A stretch of 64,000 nucleotides of DNA, from the NCBI GenBank assembly GCA_030549495.1, contig JAUIRK010000708.1, positions 343,501 to 407,500 on the forward strand, written 5' to 3'. Position 1 is the first letter of the stretch; each line of letters opens with the position of its first letter. Shown piece by piece: positions 21,391 to 33,309 of this stretch. The notes beneath the pieces were generated by a model. It made no database searches and was not told the origin of the DNA. It saw nothing but the letters and a program-made list of their open reading frames with translations. Source of the DNA: Nectonema munidae. Lineage: Eukaryota > Nematomorpha > Nectonematoida > Nectonematidae. Both the position numbers and the translations under genes were made by a program.

Positions 21391-22560
21391 AAGTAAGTAA
21401 GTAAGTAATTTATTTGAGAAAAACGATATGTTCGAGGAGAAAAAAAAAAAAATCTATCTATATGCAATAATATTATAACTAAAACTTATGTAAAGCTGTG
21501 TGTGTGGATTACAGTAGTTTGTAGAAAACCGTTAAAGTAATCCCACAAAAACTAGTTTAAAAAATATAATAAAATGATAAAAACACATGTATATAAATAA
21601 TCAAATGGTAGTACACTAATATGTGGAACAAACAAAGCAAAATTTGTTAGAGCAAGAAGGAAGAGAGAGGTATTGAGAGAGGAACCAGAGTCTTGATATA
21701 ACTTTAAACTTAGGAATCGAATTATCACATTCGCCTAACAACCATCTATGGTTTTCATAAAAACTTACAACTTTAAATCTGACAGACAATTTAGAGGAGG
21801 CTAGTCTGTAGTTTGGCTTGTTGACTACAATTGGAAATCTCAACGAATAGGTAGTCTTAATTGTATAGGTGATGAGATTCAGAAATAATCTGTGATTTGA
21901 GTTGAGATTTGATAAAAGAAAAACACCAACTTTTGATGGAAAATATCATGTATCTTGAGGAGATTTAACCGTAGGAAAAGTTGATTTGTATGAGACAATC
22001 TAGGGCTTCCAGAAACAATTCTGACCTTTTTATAGATAATTTCCAAAGATGACAAATTGCAGTGTCCAAAATTGATGAGACTATATGAGAGGTGAGGAAG
22101 AAACAGAGTTTTAGAAGAATCAATAGAATTTGTGGTGGAAAAACTTTTAGTGTATTTTAAAATACCAGTAATTTTACTAAGCTTGGTAGATAGGAGGGAA
22201 ATATGAGATTGGAAGTCAAGCTTATTATCAATGTTTAAGCCGAGTAGATTAATATTAGAGACAACTTTCAAACCTTCATCAATAAAAACATTGAAGTCAG
22301 TATGAGGCTTCTTCGAAAATAACATGGTTTAGTTTTCGTATTATTGATACTCAAAAAATTGTTAACGATCCATTGCTTAACTTTCTCGAAATGATAGTGG
22401 AACGAAGCGCTTGTATCAGAAGAGAGAGGAAAGAGAAGGGTAATGTCATCAGGTATAAAAGGAATTTAAAAAAGGAGAGGACTGAAAATATCATTCATGT
22501 AAATTATAAAAAGTAGAGGGCCAAGAATGGATCCTTGAGGAACCCTCTGTTTAAAACGAG
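21391..22560 (-). mobile_element. 5'-truncated LINE with (TTAC)n tail, RT C-terminal part
   Basis: On the minus strand, a reverse-transcriptase block GSILGPLLFIIYMNDIF (about 22530-22480) is followed by a damaged active-site region. Then come VKQWIVNNFLS, LLGLNIDNKLDFQSHI, FLPHLSYSLINFGHCN and LRLNLLKIHDIF, the usual order of the Jockey/CR1-type thumb and C-terminus. Reading is broken into at least three frames (22325-21879, 21843-21616 and upstream). The 3' end reads AATAAATTAC repeated as TTAC units at 21391-21413, a LINE-type simple tail. It differs from both other LINEs in the window. Confidence 0.75.
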
Positions 22561-22599
22561 TGTAGGAGAGGTGGATTGTTGGAATTCTGTAGTATGGAA

Positions 22600-25500
22600 A
22601 CAGAATATTTATTGCAAGATTGATGTATATATTTGGTATGTGTTTAGTGAATACTAAAATGCATCACTTTCATCTTGAAATATGGTGAAGAATTTACTTG
22701 TATACATAAAAATTTATACTTTATAAAAGGTAAAGAAAATATACCCTGTTTCATTCTGAAAATAAAGATATCCTAGGAACAAATAGATTGATAAATGCTC
22801 TTACACGAGCAAAGATAATTCTGGACTTTTCATTCGATATGTTGAAATTTGTTTTCAATTAAAACTAATTTGTTTAACGTGCGCACATGCATCCCCATTA
22901 CTACATTCCCTAACTTTAATTTAGTGAGAACAATGCTTCATTCAAAGGCAAACTCAAGAGATTCCAATTTTGCTAATAATCCTTTTAAATATATTTCGGA
23001 TAAATGTGAGTTTTTTGCCTTATTGAGTACTTGGTATCGGAATGACAGTGATTTTTAATTTGATGTATGAACGATTTAATAATGTTCTAAAAAATTACTC
23101 ATAGCAAAACTTGAAACTCAGAGATTCAAGTTCGCTAAATTTCTTACTTTACAGTAACAATTTGTTTATATCGCAGATTACGATTAGAATAAGTCCATTA
23201 TTACTTTGCATGCCGTAAAAGACGACTAACTGTTTGAATAAATTAATTTCAAGCTTAAGAATTATTTTAAGTACTTTAAACTAAAATTCATACTTTTCTA
23301 AGAGAAGGGAAGGGTGGAGAGAATAAAAATTGGAGATTATTTGTCAATTGTTATGTTTCAACAGAGAGAGAGAGAGAGAGAGAGTGAGTTAAAAGAATGC
23401 TTGATTATATTCAATTTTATATCAAAAAGTCGTACTTTGTAAGTTCCAATATATGAATATATATTGATTCAAAATATCAATATATACATAAATATATATT
23501 GATATTTATTTATTTAATAAATGATTCTATTATAGAACAAAAATTATATTATAACAATTCACTTCTATTATATATTTATGCTGTATACTTTCCCTTTGAT
23601 GCGCTGACCTTCAAAAGTTCATTCTTTTAAAAAAAATGATTTTGCTCTTGCATGAAACTCATGAAAGTTTTTTCCAAATTTCACTTTTTGCTCTGAAACA
23701 ATTTTAGGTATTCGTATCACTTTTGTAGATAAAGTTATTATTGTTATTATGATAACAGTGAGTATGCGAATGGTAGCGGAAGATGGAATTCATCATTCCT
23801 CATAGAAGCTGGATAGAACATTTGTATCTCCTAAAGCTAAGTCATTTGTCAATAATCTGACAAAAGACATGCTAGGCTGGCTCATAGAAATTTTAAGTGT
23901 GGAATTGTCAAATTATTTAGCAAGTAAGTTGTATGTATTCAAGTAAAATGTAAAGGAAAAGAAGGCTTATAAATTTAACATTTTCAAATGTCTAATACAG
24001 ATACTTTTCATACAAACGAATGTCGTGTTTTCATATCCCCCTCTATCTATCTATTTAGCTAGCAAGAATATAACTCGAGAATATTTTAATACGCAATTCC
24101 CGAAGAGAAGAATAGGAACATATGAAACTAATTTAGAAAATATGCAATTGCTCGCTAAAAGAACACTTAGCTTCCGGGAAAATTTCTTTTTTTTTACATA
24201 TTATCTCATTTAATTGCTCCACTACTGAGATAAACACTGTTGAAAAATCAGAAAAATAGTTTGAATTTAATGGTTTATGCTTATTCAAAAAATGCAATTA
24301 TACTTTTAAATAGACAATTCAGGAATTAAAACAATAAATTAGAACTGAAAACAGTTAATATATATATTTTTAAATAGACAAAGCATATTTTTGTTTATTG
24401 TTATAGTAAAAATTTATTACATTCATTTTAGCATTGGAATGTGAAAAAAGTTTTAAAATGTATGATGGAACATGTGATTCCCAAAAATGTAATCAATTTT
24501 TGCTTGAACATGAAGAAAAAGGTAAATGTGATTATTTGACTGATGTTTTGTTTTTTGAAGGACAATTCTAATATCATTGAAAGTATTTTTGTGAATTATT
24601 GAATGAATGAACCGGTTAAAATTAAAATAGAAAATTTGTTAAAAAAATGAAGAAAAAATCAAATAAATCATCAATTTATTTCAATTCATCAAAAATAAAA
24701 ACTTTCAAATCAACTCTCAATAATCTAATAAAAATCTACTTTCAATTCAAAAAAATAATCAAATAAATAACTAGGAATTTCAGAATTATTTTTCAGAAGA
24801 AGCAAAGAACATATGCAAAAGGGATTGATTAATTTGTTTAAATATTTTTGTTAATAAATTTTCTTCTAATTTAATTGCTTAAAATAATTTGCCTTTGAAT
24901 GATTGAAATTTATTCATATACCAAAATAATGGTAAAATTTTTGAATGTATAAGTAAATTTGCAAAAATGCATTTTAGAATTTCAAAAGAGGGTAATGCAG
25001 TCGCAAAATGTGTGTTTGAAAAAGGTGGAAATGGTCTATATTTAAAATATACATATGGTGACATTATGTCAGTTTTTGTCTTATATATATATATAAAAAA
25101 TTGAAAACGAAGTACATTTTCTATTTTAATATTTGTTAAGAGAAAATTTTACTCTTTGAAAATTTGCTAACCTTCCTATTTCTCCATTACAATTTCAATT
25201 TTTTAGAATATAAAATTTCACACCTTTGGTCTACAGGTAATCATTTTTTAAGATTTTGTTTTTCATCAAATACAAAATTCCAATTAAAGATCAGGTAAAA
25301 TTTCATTTTCAAGTTAAGGTCATCGACCTTTATTTCAGATAATTTCGCCACCTTTATCAGATTCTCCCATTGAAATAAGGGAGCCATGCGAATATACTTT
25401 TATGTATACAAGTAAAGATAACTTATATACACAATATAAATAAAATTTAAAAGGCATACCACATGTGTGTCCTCAATACTTACCGTGAACACTCGCATTT

Positions 25501-26330
25501 AATCCGCACTTTTTATCAGAATTAATTGACCAAAAATGGGAGGGGGTGAAAGATTATTTACATAATCTAAATTTAACTCCAGAAAAAGAATTGAAACTCA
25601 AAAATTATTTTTTTTATTTATGTCTATTTATATATAGAGAAAAATTTAAGTCTGCGTTGGCAAAAAATATAATTAAAAAATTTGAAAACGAAACTAATTT
25701 CTGAGTATTTACCCTTTTAGCCTTTATAAAGATCGATTTTTCTAAATATTTTTGAAATTTTATTGAAATTTTAAGAGAAAATTGTATAACCTAAATGTCT
25801 TCAGTTGCTTATTATCACTGTCTCCCCATTTGGCCATTTTAATTACATAAAAGACGTACTTGTTTATTCAATTTCAATTCTTTAACCTTAGTTGTTTCGC
25901 GTATTGCAACATCATTTCTTCAAAAAAATGTTCTCACTTTGTTCAACCTTAAAAAGGTTTCGTAAAGATCATTACAAAGGAAAAAAAATAGACTTTTTTT
26001 AAATGGAATGGTGATATGATGGAGAGGATGATATTAAATTATGATGATGATTAAAAAATGATGATGATGATGATGTTAACGTCGTTCGAATAAAGCTGTT
26101 ACGGCTGTACAGAAGTTGAGGAATAAATATCAGTGTTTTTCTCTTCCTTTCAACGTTATCATTTCAAAACTTTTGAAAAGTGTGCTTGGTGAATTGTGTG
26201 AAAATGAAATAATTCTCACAAATATCGACTTTTGCATATGCACGCATACATGTGTTTTGAATATTCACGCGCTCATATATAAAATATAAAAACCTCATCT
26301 AGTGTGGAAGAATGGATTCTCTCGTTTTAT
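22600..26330. other. Gene-poor AT-rich stretch
   Basis: I see simple repeats only: a GA run near 23364-23383 and ATAT-rich arrays around 23455-23500 and 25086-25098. There is a GATGAT run near 26043-26077. Short reading frames (22849, 24025, 24879) have low-complexity or unrecognisable translations. No exon pattern with paired splice signals and coding composition was found. Confidence 0.5.
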
Positions 26331-26371
26331 TATTATTTTTATCGACAATAAATATCGCAAATATGAACTAT

Positions 26372-26436
26372 CCAATCAGCTAAAAGCAAAGCACGCTTTA
26401 ATCAGCCAATAGGAAGACGGCGCATACTCAGCCAAT
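26372..26436. promoter_or_regulatory. Cluster of three CCAAT boxes
   Basis: CCAATCA at 26372, CCAATAG at 26406 and CCAATAA at 26432 lie on the same strand within 65 bp, spaced 34 and 26 bp apart, in the form CAGCCAATA for two of them. This is the arrangement bound by NF-Y in animal promoters. No gene with recognisable product starts nearby (the + strand ORF at 26562 is low complexity), so a role is only suggested. Confidence 0.35.
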
Positions 26437-26529
26437 AAGGAGGAAGCATTCTCATTTTTTCTCCATAGATATCTGACTCTGATGTTGTGAAAGAAGCATT
26501 TTGCATTAGTACGATTTAACCGCTAAAAA

Positions 26530-28230
26530 GGAAGAGAAGGCCATGATAATGTATGTGATGTATGTATAATATATTTATGTATATGTATGTGTGTCAAAAT
26601 GTATTGATCTCTCTCCTACATTATAATGTTTGTGTATGCGTTGTATATTTTTTGTGGAATAGCTGTTCGATAAAGCTATTTTCTACTTTCTCTCACTCAC
26701 TCACTCATTCACTCTATCTATCTCATTTTCTTTCATTTATTCCATTCTTGGCAGAAATATGCGATAAGATTTGTGAACTTTCCTAAATTTAAAACAACAA
26801 AACAAAGTTGTATACACTGTTTACTTTTTTTTAACTTGAAAATTGGTATATAATAATTGCCATATTTTCCTCCTTGCCAACCAAGAATCATCCATCCATT
26901 CATCAGAGAAGAAAAAAGTGAAAAAAGCTTTTTTTTTCATCCAAGATTTAAGTGGATAGGTAAGAAAGCGTACCCCCTTCTTTCAATAATACCTTCATTT
27001 CTCTTGGTGAAATTTTTCTTGCGTCCCTCCAAAATTTTTTTATCATCTTTATCCTACTCCAATATCTTCCAACCCTTTCCACCCTATTGCCACGTTAGAC
27101 GACATTATTTCAAAGGAATACCCCTAACTTATAAAATTATATTTAATGGAGTATAAAAAAGTGATGCGAAAAAGTCATCGAAGCGTAGTAGACAAATCGT
27201 GAAAGAGAAATTGGAAAAAGCTTATATTCTCAGTATAGTTTACCTGAATACTAGGATTCCAAAGTATTACACACGTCGGTATTATTTCATTGTGAGAATG
27301 TATTTCGTTCAACAATGAAGAAAATGCTATATCAAATTGAAAAGAGTTATAGGACAAAGTACTTCTTTGTTTTAATCAAGAAAAAATTTTGAATTTCAAA
27401 AATTGACAAGTCTTGTCATAAAAAGAAAAGAACAATTCTAATAAATGTTCTAACATGTTTCAGTTCGCATATGTGAGCAGTAAAGTATGAAATTAATATA
27501 ATTTGAGTATGGAGATAAACAAAAGGGTAAGCGGACAGTTAGCCTATGGACAACTTGCTTGACCTTCTTTTTGCCCAACTGGAATCTTTCCCGAAACACA
27601 TTTTGTCTATTACCATTATAAAACTTTTCAAATTATTTTATGATTTTAACCTCGTTTTATCTTTTAACTCATTTGTTTTTTTTATATCAAAAATATTTAT
27701 TATTTTTAAATAATATAAATTTTACTCTTAAAGTAATTCTGTCTATATTTTAGTAATAAATAGAATAATTTTTTGACATTATTTTCCAAAATTTTGACTT
27801 TATTGAAAAAAAAGTTGACCTAACATTTATTGACGGTCTCAACTTCAAAAATGGCTAAAAATTATGCAAAATTGCTTTCAAAATAAAATTTTTATTCTAT
27901 ATAAATTTTTTCACTAAAAATGTAAAAAAAGAATCAAGAATAAAAATATTTGAAGACAGAAAATTTCTGTCCTTTGCCATCAATTTTTTAAGCAATGAAA
28001 ACGAGCACTCGACAGCAACATATGTTGCTTGACAATTATTCAAAAATGTATATGTTGTAGGGAAAATATTTGAGTTTTCCAAGGCCGTTATTTTTTCAAA
28101 TCATCTCGAGTGCCAACCTCATATGTTAATTTATGCAAACCAAAATCAACATAATTGTTTTATAATAATTTATTTAACACTTATATACAAATTTACATAA
28201 ATATACAATAAGTAAGTAAAATTATAATTA
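26530..28230. other. No recognisable gene
   Basis: Reading frames at 26562, 26857, 27175 and 27897 give low-complexity Tyr/Cys/Ser/Phe-rich translations. No family match or splice-consistent exon is visible. The region is AT-rich and the only notable feature is a CTCACTCACTCA run near 26692-26712. Confidence 0.45.
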
Positions 28231-28316
28231 GCAATTAAAATATTGTATCAGTAATTAGTGCTTGACTCTTTGATAACGTTAACCAACTCTTCAATATCGG
28301 CACAATACTCTGTTAC

Positions 28317-28805
28317 GGTTCACTGTAATTTCATCGCGGTAATTTCATTGCACGTGGTAATTTCATCGCATAGTCAATTCATCGTGATGCAATTCATCGT
28401 TGGTATTTTCATGGTTAAGTATTTTCATCGTAGAGTAATTACATCGTCTTACTAATTTTATGATTGACGCTCAATGTTTTTTGTAAATATCCCTTTATAT
28501 TTTTTTTAAGTTTATTACGAACTTTTGTAAATGTTCTAATATCATAAAAAACTAATTCTTAAATATAAGGTTTTCATATTATCAGGCTATAATGACAAAA
28601 TAAAACAATATCTCTTTCTCACTTTTATAGCCTTAAAAAAAAGTATCTAATTTAATTAAAAAAAATAATATATATATATTAATCTTTGTGTTTTTTTAGA
28701 AAAAAAAATTGTAAATGTGTATTAATCTTTGTATTGCATCACGATGAATTTACTATGCGATGAAATTACCACGATGAAGTTACCACGATGAAATTACCGG
28801 ATACC
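28317..28805. mobile_element. MITE with 9-bp target duplication and reiterated-motif ends (Mutator-like)
   Basis: CTCTGTTAC lies at both edges (28308-28316 and 28806-28814). The inverted ends are about 75 bp long and built from repeats of GGTAATTTCATCG-like units (for example 28327, 28354 and, reversed, 28740-28800). The outermost bases are GGTTCACTG and, reversed, GGTATCCGG. A 9-bp duplication plus long inverted repeats is the hallmark of Mutator-like elements, so I infer that superfamily. There is no coding capacity; the reading frame at 28258-28455 runs through its left end and is spurious. Confidence 0.75.
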
Positions 28806-29913
28806 CTCTGTTACTTTGAGTTTCACAAAATTTTCTGAATTTTGAGGGGTCAATAGGTTTCTATGTGGATTCAATTCTGCTTTCATGTGCGAAAAATTTG
28901 CACAGATTAGTAGGTTGAGCTGAAAGAAGAGCAAAAGCAATTTTTTCATATATTACAGATCTAAGAATTCCGCAGAGATGTCCAAGATTCAAGAATAGCA
29001 GAAGACTTTTTTAAATTTTCCTCTTCCCGTTTTTTTCTTTGATCAGCAACTTAGATGTCCATAGTTCCGAAGATCTAAATTCAACTTGTTGCATTTCGAA
29101 ATCATCAATATCCATCCAACTAAAAAGTTTAAGCGGTGCATTTCTTAGGATTTGGAAAATACCTGGAAATTTTGATTTTAAAGTCTCTGGTAAAAATATC
29201 GAGTTTCATTGTAAATGCTTTCCAATAACTGAAAAGCTCGAGCACTGTTTGACCCTTTTCTTGTAATTTAAGACTGAGCTCATTCAAATGTATGTTTATG
29301 TCTGTCAGAAACATCCATTTTAATAACCAATTTTCATCATTCAATTCGGCAAAATGTTTCTGTTTCTTATCAAGAAAAACTTTAATAGCTGCAAGACAAG
29401 ATACAAATCTGAACAAAATTTTACCTCGACTAAGCCAGCTAACATTGCTGTATAACAAAAGGTCTCCATATTCACATCCAAATTCTAGTGGAAGAGATTT
29501 GAATTGTCTGTGGACGAGTGAAGAATGAGAAGTAAGATAGTTGACAATGTTGACAACACTTGTCTTCACTGAATCCAAATTTGAACATACGTTTTTAGCA
29601 CACAAGTTTTCCTGGTGTATAATACAATGAAAACTCAATAGTTTACGCCCCATATGATTTTCTAAGTTTTACAAATCCTCTCATTTAGCCGATCATTGAA
29701 GCAGCACCATCAGTTGTTACACAGAACAATTTGTTCAAGTCAACATCATGTTTGGTAAAATAACTATTGAATGAAGTCAAAATATCTTCCGCTTTGCTTC
29801 TGTTATAAAGCGATAATAAGAAACACAATCCTTAAATATGTGATTACTTTCGTGATACCGCGCAACGATCGTTAAACGGGATAAATCATTCAAGTCTGTG
29901 CTTTCATCTAAAG

Positions 29914-30167
29914 CAAGGATTCTCAATCTAGGATTCACGAACCCCTAGGTGTTCACAACAAGATTTCTAGGTGTACTTAGATGGCTCACAAAAGTATTTT
30001 CTGAATATGAAATTTAGTGCTAGCAGTGTCTGTTCATTCAATTTGTAGAATGTACCCTAATGAGGTATGCAATAAATTAACATTTTGTTCAATGTCAGAT
30101 TATTGGAGGTTCGGAAAGATGGTCTTATATCTCAGGGTACTTAACGGAAAATGGTTGAGAACCCCTG
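29914..30167. mobile_element. hAT MITE with perfect 8-bp duplication, inside the hAT fossil
   Basis: ATCTAAAG flanks both sides (29906-29913 and 30168-30175). The ends are CAAGGATTCTCAATC and, reversed, CAGGGGTTCTCAACC (12 of 15 identical). At 254 bp and non-coding, it splits the host transposase exactly within the codons for its catalytic LDES block. Confidence 0.9.
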
Positions 30168-30309
30168 ATCTAAAGCCACGCTAAAGACTTGTGCTTGTTT
30201 CAATCCATTTATCTCTTTACTTGTCACATTTTCAGCCAGATCTTTTTTATTAAAGAAATTATATTTTTTTCGTAATACCACTACAAATTGAGTTAAGTGT
30301 TCAAACTAC

Positions 30310-32180
30310 AAATTAAATTAAATCAACTTAAGTCCAATATCACGTAAACGCGTTATAAAAATTCATTTGGAAGACATGAGGTAAACTCACTGTCAAATTC
30401 AATGAAAAAATATAAATCAAATGATTAAGTCTGAAAGTTTTGGGTCTATGTGTTTATGAAAAAATTAAAAAAATAAAAATGCTCGCCCATAGTTAAAAGC
30501 ACATTTGATTGCAATTATATAAACTGTTTAAACTGACCAACTGACCAACTAAATTTTTATTTTTCAAAGCTTTAGAACTTTAAAAACTTTAGGCATTATA
30601 TTCTTAAATAAAAATTTTTTTTTTATTAAGTTCAAAAAACAGTAAAAACAATATTGATGCGGTTTCATACTGGAAATTTTTTTTAGCAAAAACACTAAAA
30701 TTCGTGGGAAACAATAAAAAGATTAGAATTGGAATTGGGATTGAGAAAAATTTTTTTTGTTTCAAAAATTATTTTATCAATACGTGTGAAAAAATATTTA
30801 AATATTTATTTTTTCTCTTTTTGAACTATATTTTGATTTTCATAAATTTTTGACATTTTTTGACCTAAAAAAAATTTGGAATGTTGAAGTTTTTGTATCG
30901 AATCTTCAGAAAAATATATTTTTGGCCTTTTTTTAAGAATACTATTAGGTGGGATGTGATCATAAAAATAATTGTTTGTAAACATTGGCTCAAAGCGTTT
31001 TTAACCTGTCACTCAAATCAGTGTTGAAGCAATTTTGGGCTTTGAAAAACGTTTAGAGTGATAAAATTATTAAATTTTGAATAAAATTTTGAGGACTTAT
31101 CTAAGCTACAAGAATTTGTTATTTAAAAGTAAATATGAGAGTTAATGTTTTTGAATCTTGCTTAAAAGTACAATGTGACTCTGAAGTCCGAAACAAAAAA
31201 CGTAAAAAAACATGTAAGTTTTTTTCTCAATTAAAGCAACATATAAAGAACAAAAATGTGACATTTTTCCCAAAGTTTTGTGAAATGTTATAAATTAAAA
31301 AAATTACTTTTTTTTGAAAACTTTCTTTTGAAATATTTTCCAAGAGCATTTTAATTTTGGGTCAATGGTGTCCCATTATGTCTGTTAAACGTTGTAGACG
31401 ATTTTGGTTTTACAATTACGAATCATACGAGATTCTCACTTTTATGATTTTTATTTTCACAGCACAGTTATTAAATTAAACACTTTTCGAAGTTTAGTAA
31501 ATCGAAAACTTTTTTGTCAATACATATATTCTCAACTCATTTTTTTTTTAATTTATTATTTTTCTAACATTGTAGTTTAGAAGGAAGAAATAGCAATATA
31601 GCGAAATGCTAGGAAAAGCTAAGCATGCCCTTATGATGCCAAATTGTGAAATAGGAAATTCATCATTCCTTGTGCGTGCGAATAAATCTTGAGACATTTA
31701 GATATATTGACAAAGTCGTTTGATTAATATATTTTGGAGCAGGAAAAAATTGAATCTTCTAAAGGATGTGATATGAATCGTTATATTCCTTTATTTATGG
31801 GTGAATAAGTTTTTCTAGAATTCATTGATTCTCAGCCGTAAGCCATAAGTCCTAAAAAGAGCCACAGAATGTATTTAAAGCCATATATAATTTTATATGG
31901 TAAATAAAAATGTGAATTGTTCAATTTTTGGCATCTATTCGATAAGATTACTTACAAGCTTAGCACTTGTCAATTTTTTAAATACATACTAATATGTGTC
32001 TCCAAAAAGGTAAACTAAATTTAACAGCATGAATGATGCCAACTACAATCACATTTTGAGAAAATTTTGTCTACTTGGTTTTGATATCACAAGATCTTTA
32101 GTTCTAATGCAGAATCAAATCTTCTCTTCTTTCTTTGTATATTCATTTCAGTTTTGAAATAATCATTTTACTAATGTAAT
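30310..32180. other. Featureless AT-rich sequence
   Basis: Long A and T runs and no reading frame above the noise level. I recognise nothing here. Confidence 0.5.
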
Positions 32181-32187
32181 TTATAGT

Positions 32188-32361
32188 TAATATCATTAAC
32201 ACTAACTCAAATATTAACACTAACGCTCATTCTACACTAAACTTAACGACGACGATATATGTTTCCAAAATTTTGCACATTTATACATTGGTTGAGCACT
32301 TGTCAATCAACAGTTATGCAAAATTGAGAAACAAATTTGAATACACAAAATCAGCGCTAGA
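32188..32361 (+). repeat. Dispersed repeat, copy 2 (CTAACA-rich head)
   Basis: TTAACACTAACTC and TTAACACTAACGC units lead into TTGGTTGAGCACTTGTCAATCA, TTATGCAAAATTGAG and AACAAATTTGAATA. This matches the copy at 19632-19812 block by block in the same orientation. Confidence 0.6.
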
Positions 32362-32943
32362 GAGGATTAACTGGCCATCCCATCCTAGTTTTTCACAAAA
32401 TTAGTGTATGATCAAATTTAGCTTCATTTGTGAAAAAAGATTTGTACCTCGCATCCGTGAGATAGAGTATTCTTTGTGTAATATGGACTCTAGATGAGCA
32501 TTCCTTCACAGTGCTTTTGTTATTCTGATTGAGTTCATTTAAAAAAAATCATTATAAAATCCGTCCTGCCATATGTCAATGATCAATTACGGCCTAAAAT
32601 TTAACACAAATTCAGCAGTAGGGGTATTTTACCCAGAGAAAAGTAATTGATACTAATTAATAATTAAAAATACAGAAAAATATTCATTTCAAATATGGAG
32701 TAAAATGTTGCATTTTTGGACTAAGTATAAATCTCACATGCTCGCAATCTATATATTCCGAAACCCTAACAAAGGGATCAAGTGAAGAATTTTAGAGTTC
32801 AGAATAAATTCCAAATTTTTCCAAATTTTGAATGCTTGATTTTCATTCCCTAACTGTTACATCAACTTAGAGTACTGTCTTTTTTTGATTTGCATATTTT
32901 ACAGTTAAGAATTTATTTTCTCTATTTCCATCTATTTCAATTT

Positions 32944-33302
32944 GATAAATATTCATTGAAGATATTTGTCTCTCTATTTTCCACAAATGTTATCGATGTA
33001 TTAATATGATTGACAGATCATAATTACACAATGATTGGCGCAAAAAAAATGATGTGATAAATATTGATTGAAGATATTTGTCCCATAACTTTCTATATTT
33101 TCCAGAAATATTATCAACGTATTAATATGATTAACAGATCATAATTAATCAATGATAGGTGCAAAGAAAAATAATGTGATAAATATTCATTGAAATTATT
33201 TGTCCCATAAATCTTTCTAATTTCCACAAATGTTATCAATGTTTTAATATGATTGACAGATCATTAATACTCATTGATTGGCGCAAACAAAAATAATGTG
33301 AT
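32944..33302 (+). repeat. Minisatellite: three tandem units of about 112-124 bp
   Basis: Units begin GATAAATATT at 32944, 33056 and 33178. Each runs through GAAGATATTTGTC (GAAATTATTTGTC in the third), CC(A/G)A(A)AT.TTATC, TTAATATGATT(G/A)ACAGATCAT and GCGCAAA...ATGTGAT. The units differ by small indels and substitutions, so the array is not recent. Confidence 0.8.
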
Positions 33303-33309
33303 TTTGTTT

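Larger units (their letters stand above)
28240..30300 (-). pseudogene. hAT transposase fossil (GTF2IRD2/FAM200-like), split by two younger insertions
   Basis: Reading right to left on the minus strand: KDLAENVTSKEINGLKQAQVFSVALDESTD, with the catalytic LDES block. After the insertion at 29914 come LSRLTIVARYHES, LFCVTTDGAASMIG, SFHCIIHQENLCAKNVCS, WLSRGKILFRF, LTDINIHLNELSLKLQEKGQ and MQQVEFRSSELWTSK. This is the standard order of a hAT transposase. The longest clean frame is 29653-29129. Several frame changes and stops are present and the C-terminal dimerisation part is not recognisable. Two MITEs interrupt it (28317-28805 and 29914-30167), so it was already in place before both. Confidence 0.8.

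Noticed and set aside
21369-22775. AAATAAAGAT near both ends of the (TTAC)n LINE as a target duplication
   Set aside because: The match is only about 10 bp of A/T-rich sequence, and the LINE's 5' limit is not established, so chance is likely.
22849-25064. Several 60-70 codon reading frames as genes
   Set aside because: Low-complexity translations, no splice partners and no family resemblance in AT-rich DNA.
28258-28455. Plus-strand reading frame at the left end of the 28317 MITE
   Set aside because: It spans the MITE border and reads inverted-repeat sequence, with no protein-like composition.
28320-28800. Clustered short repeats that might look like a CRISPR array
   Set aside because: The units are degenerate, lie in inverted halves with a target duplication, and the host is an animal. 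They are MITE ends.
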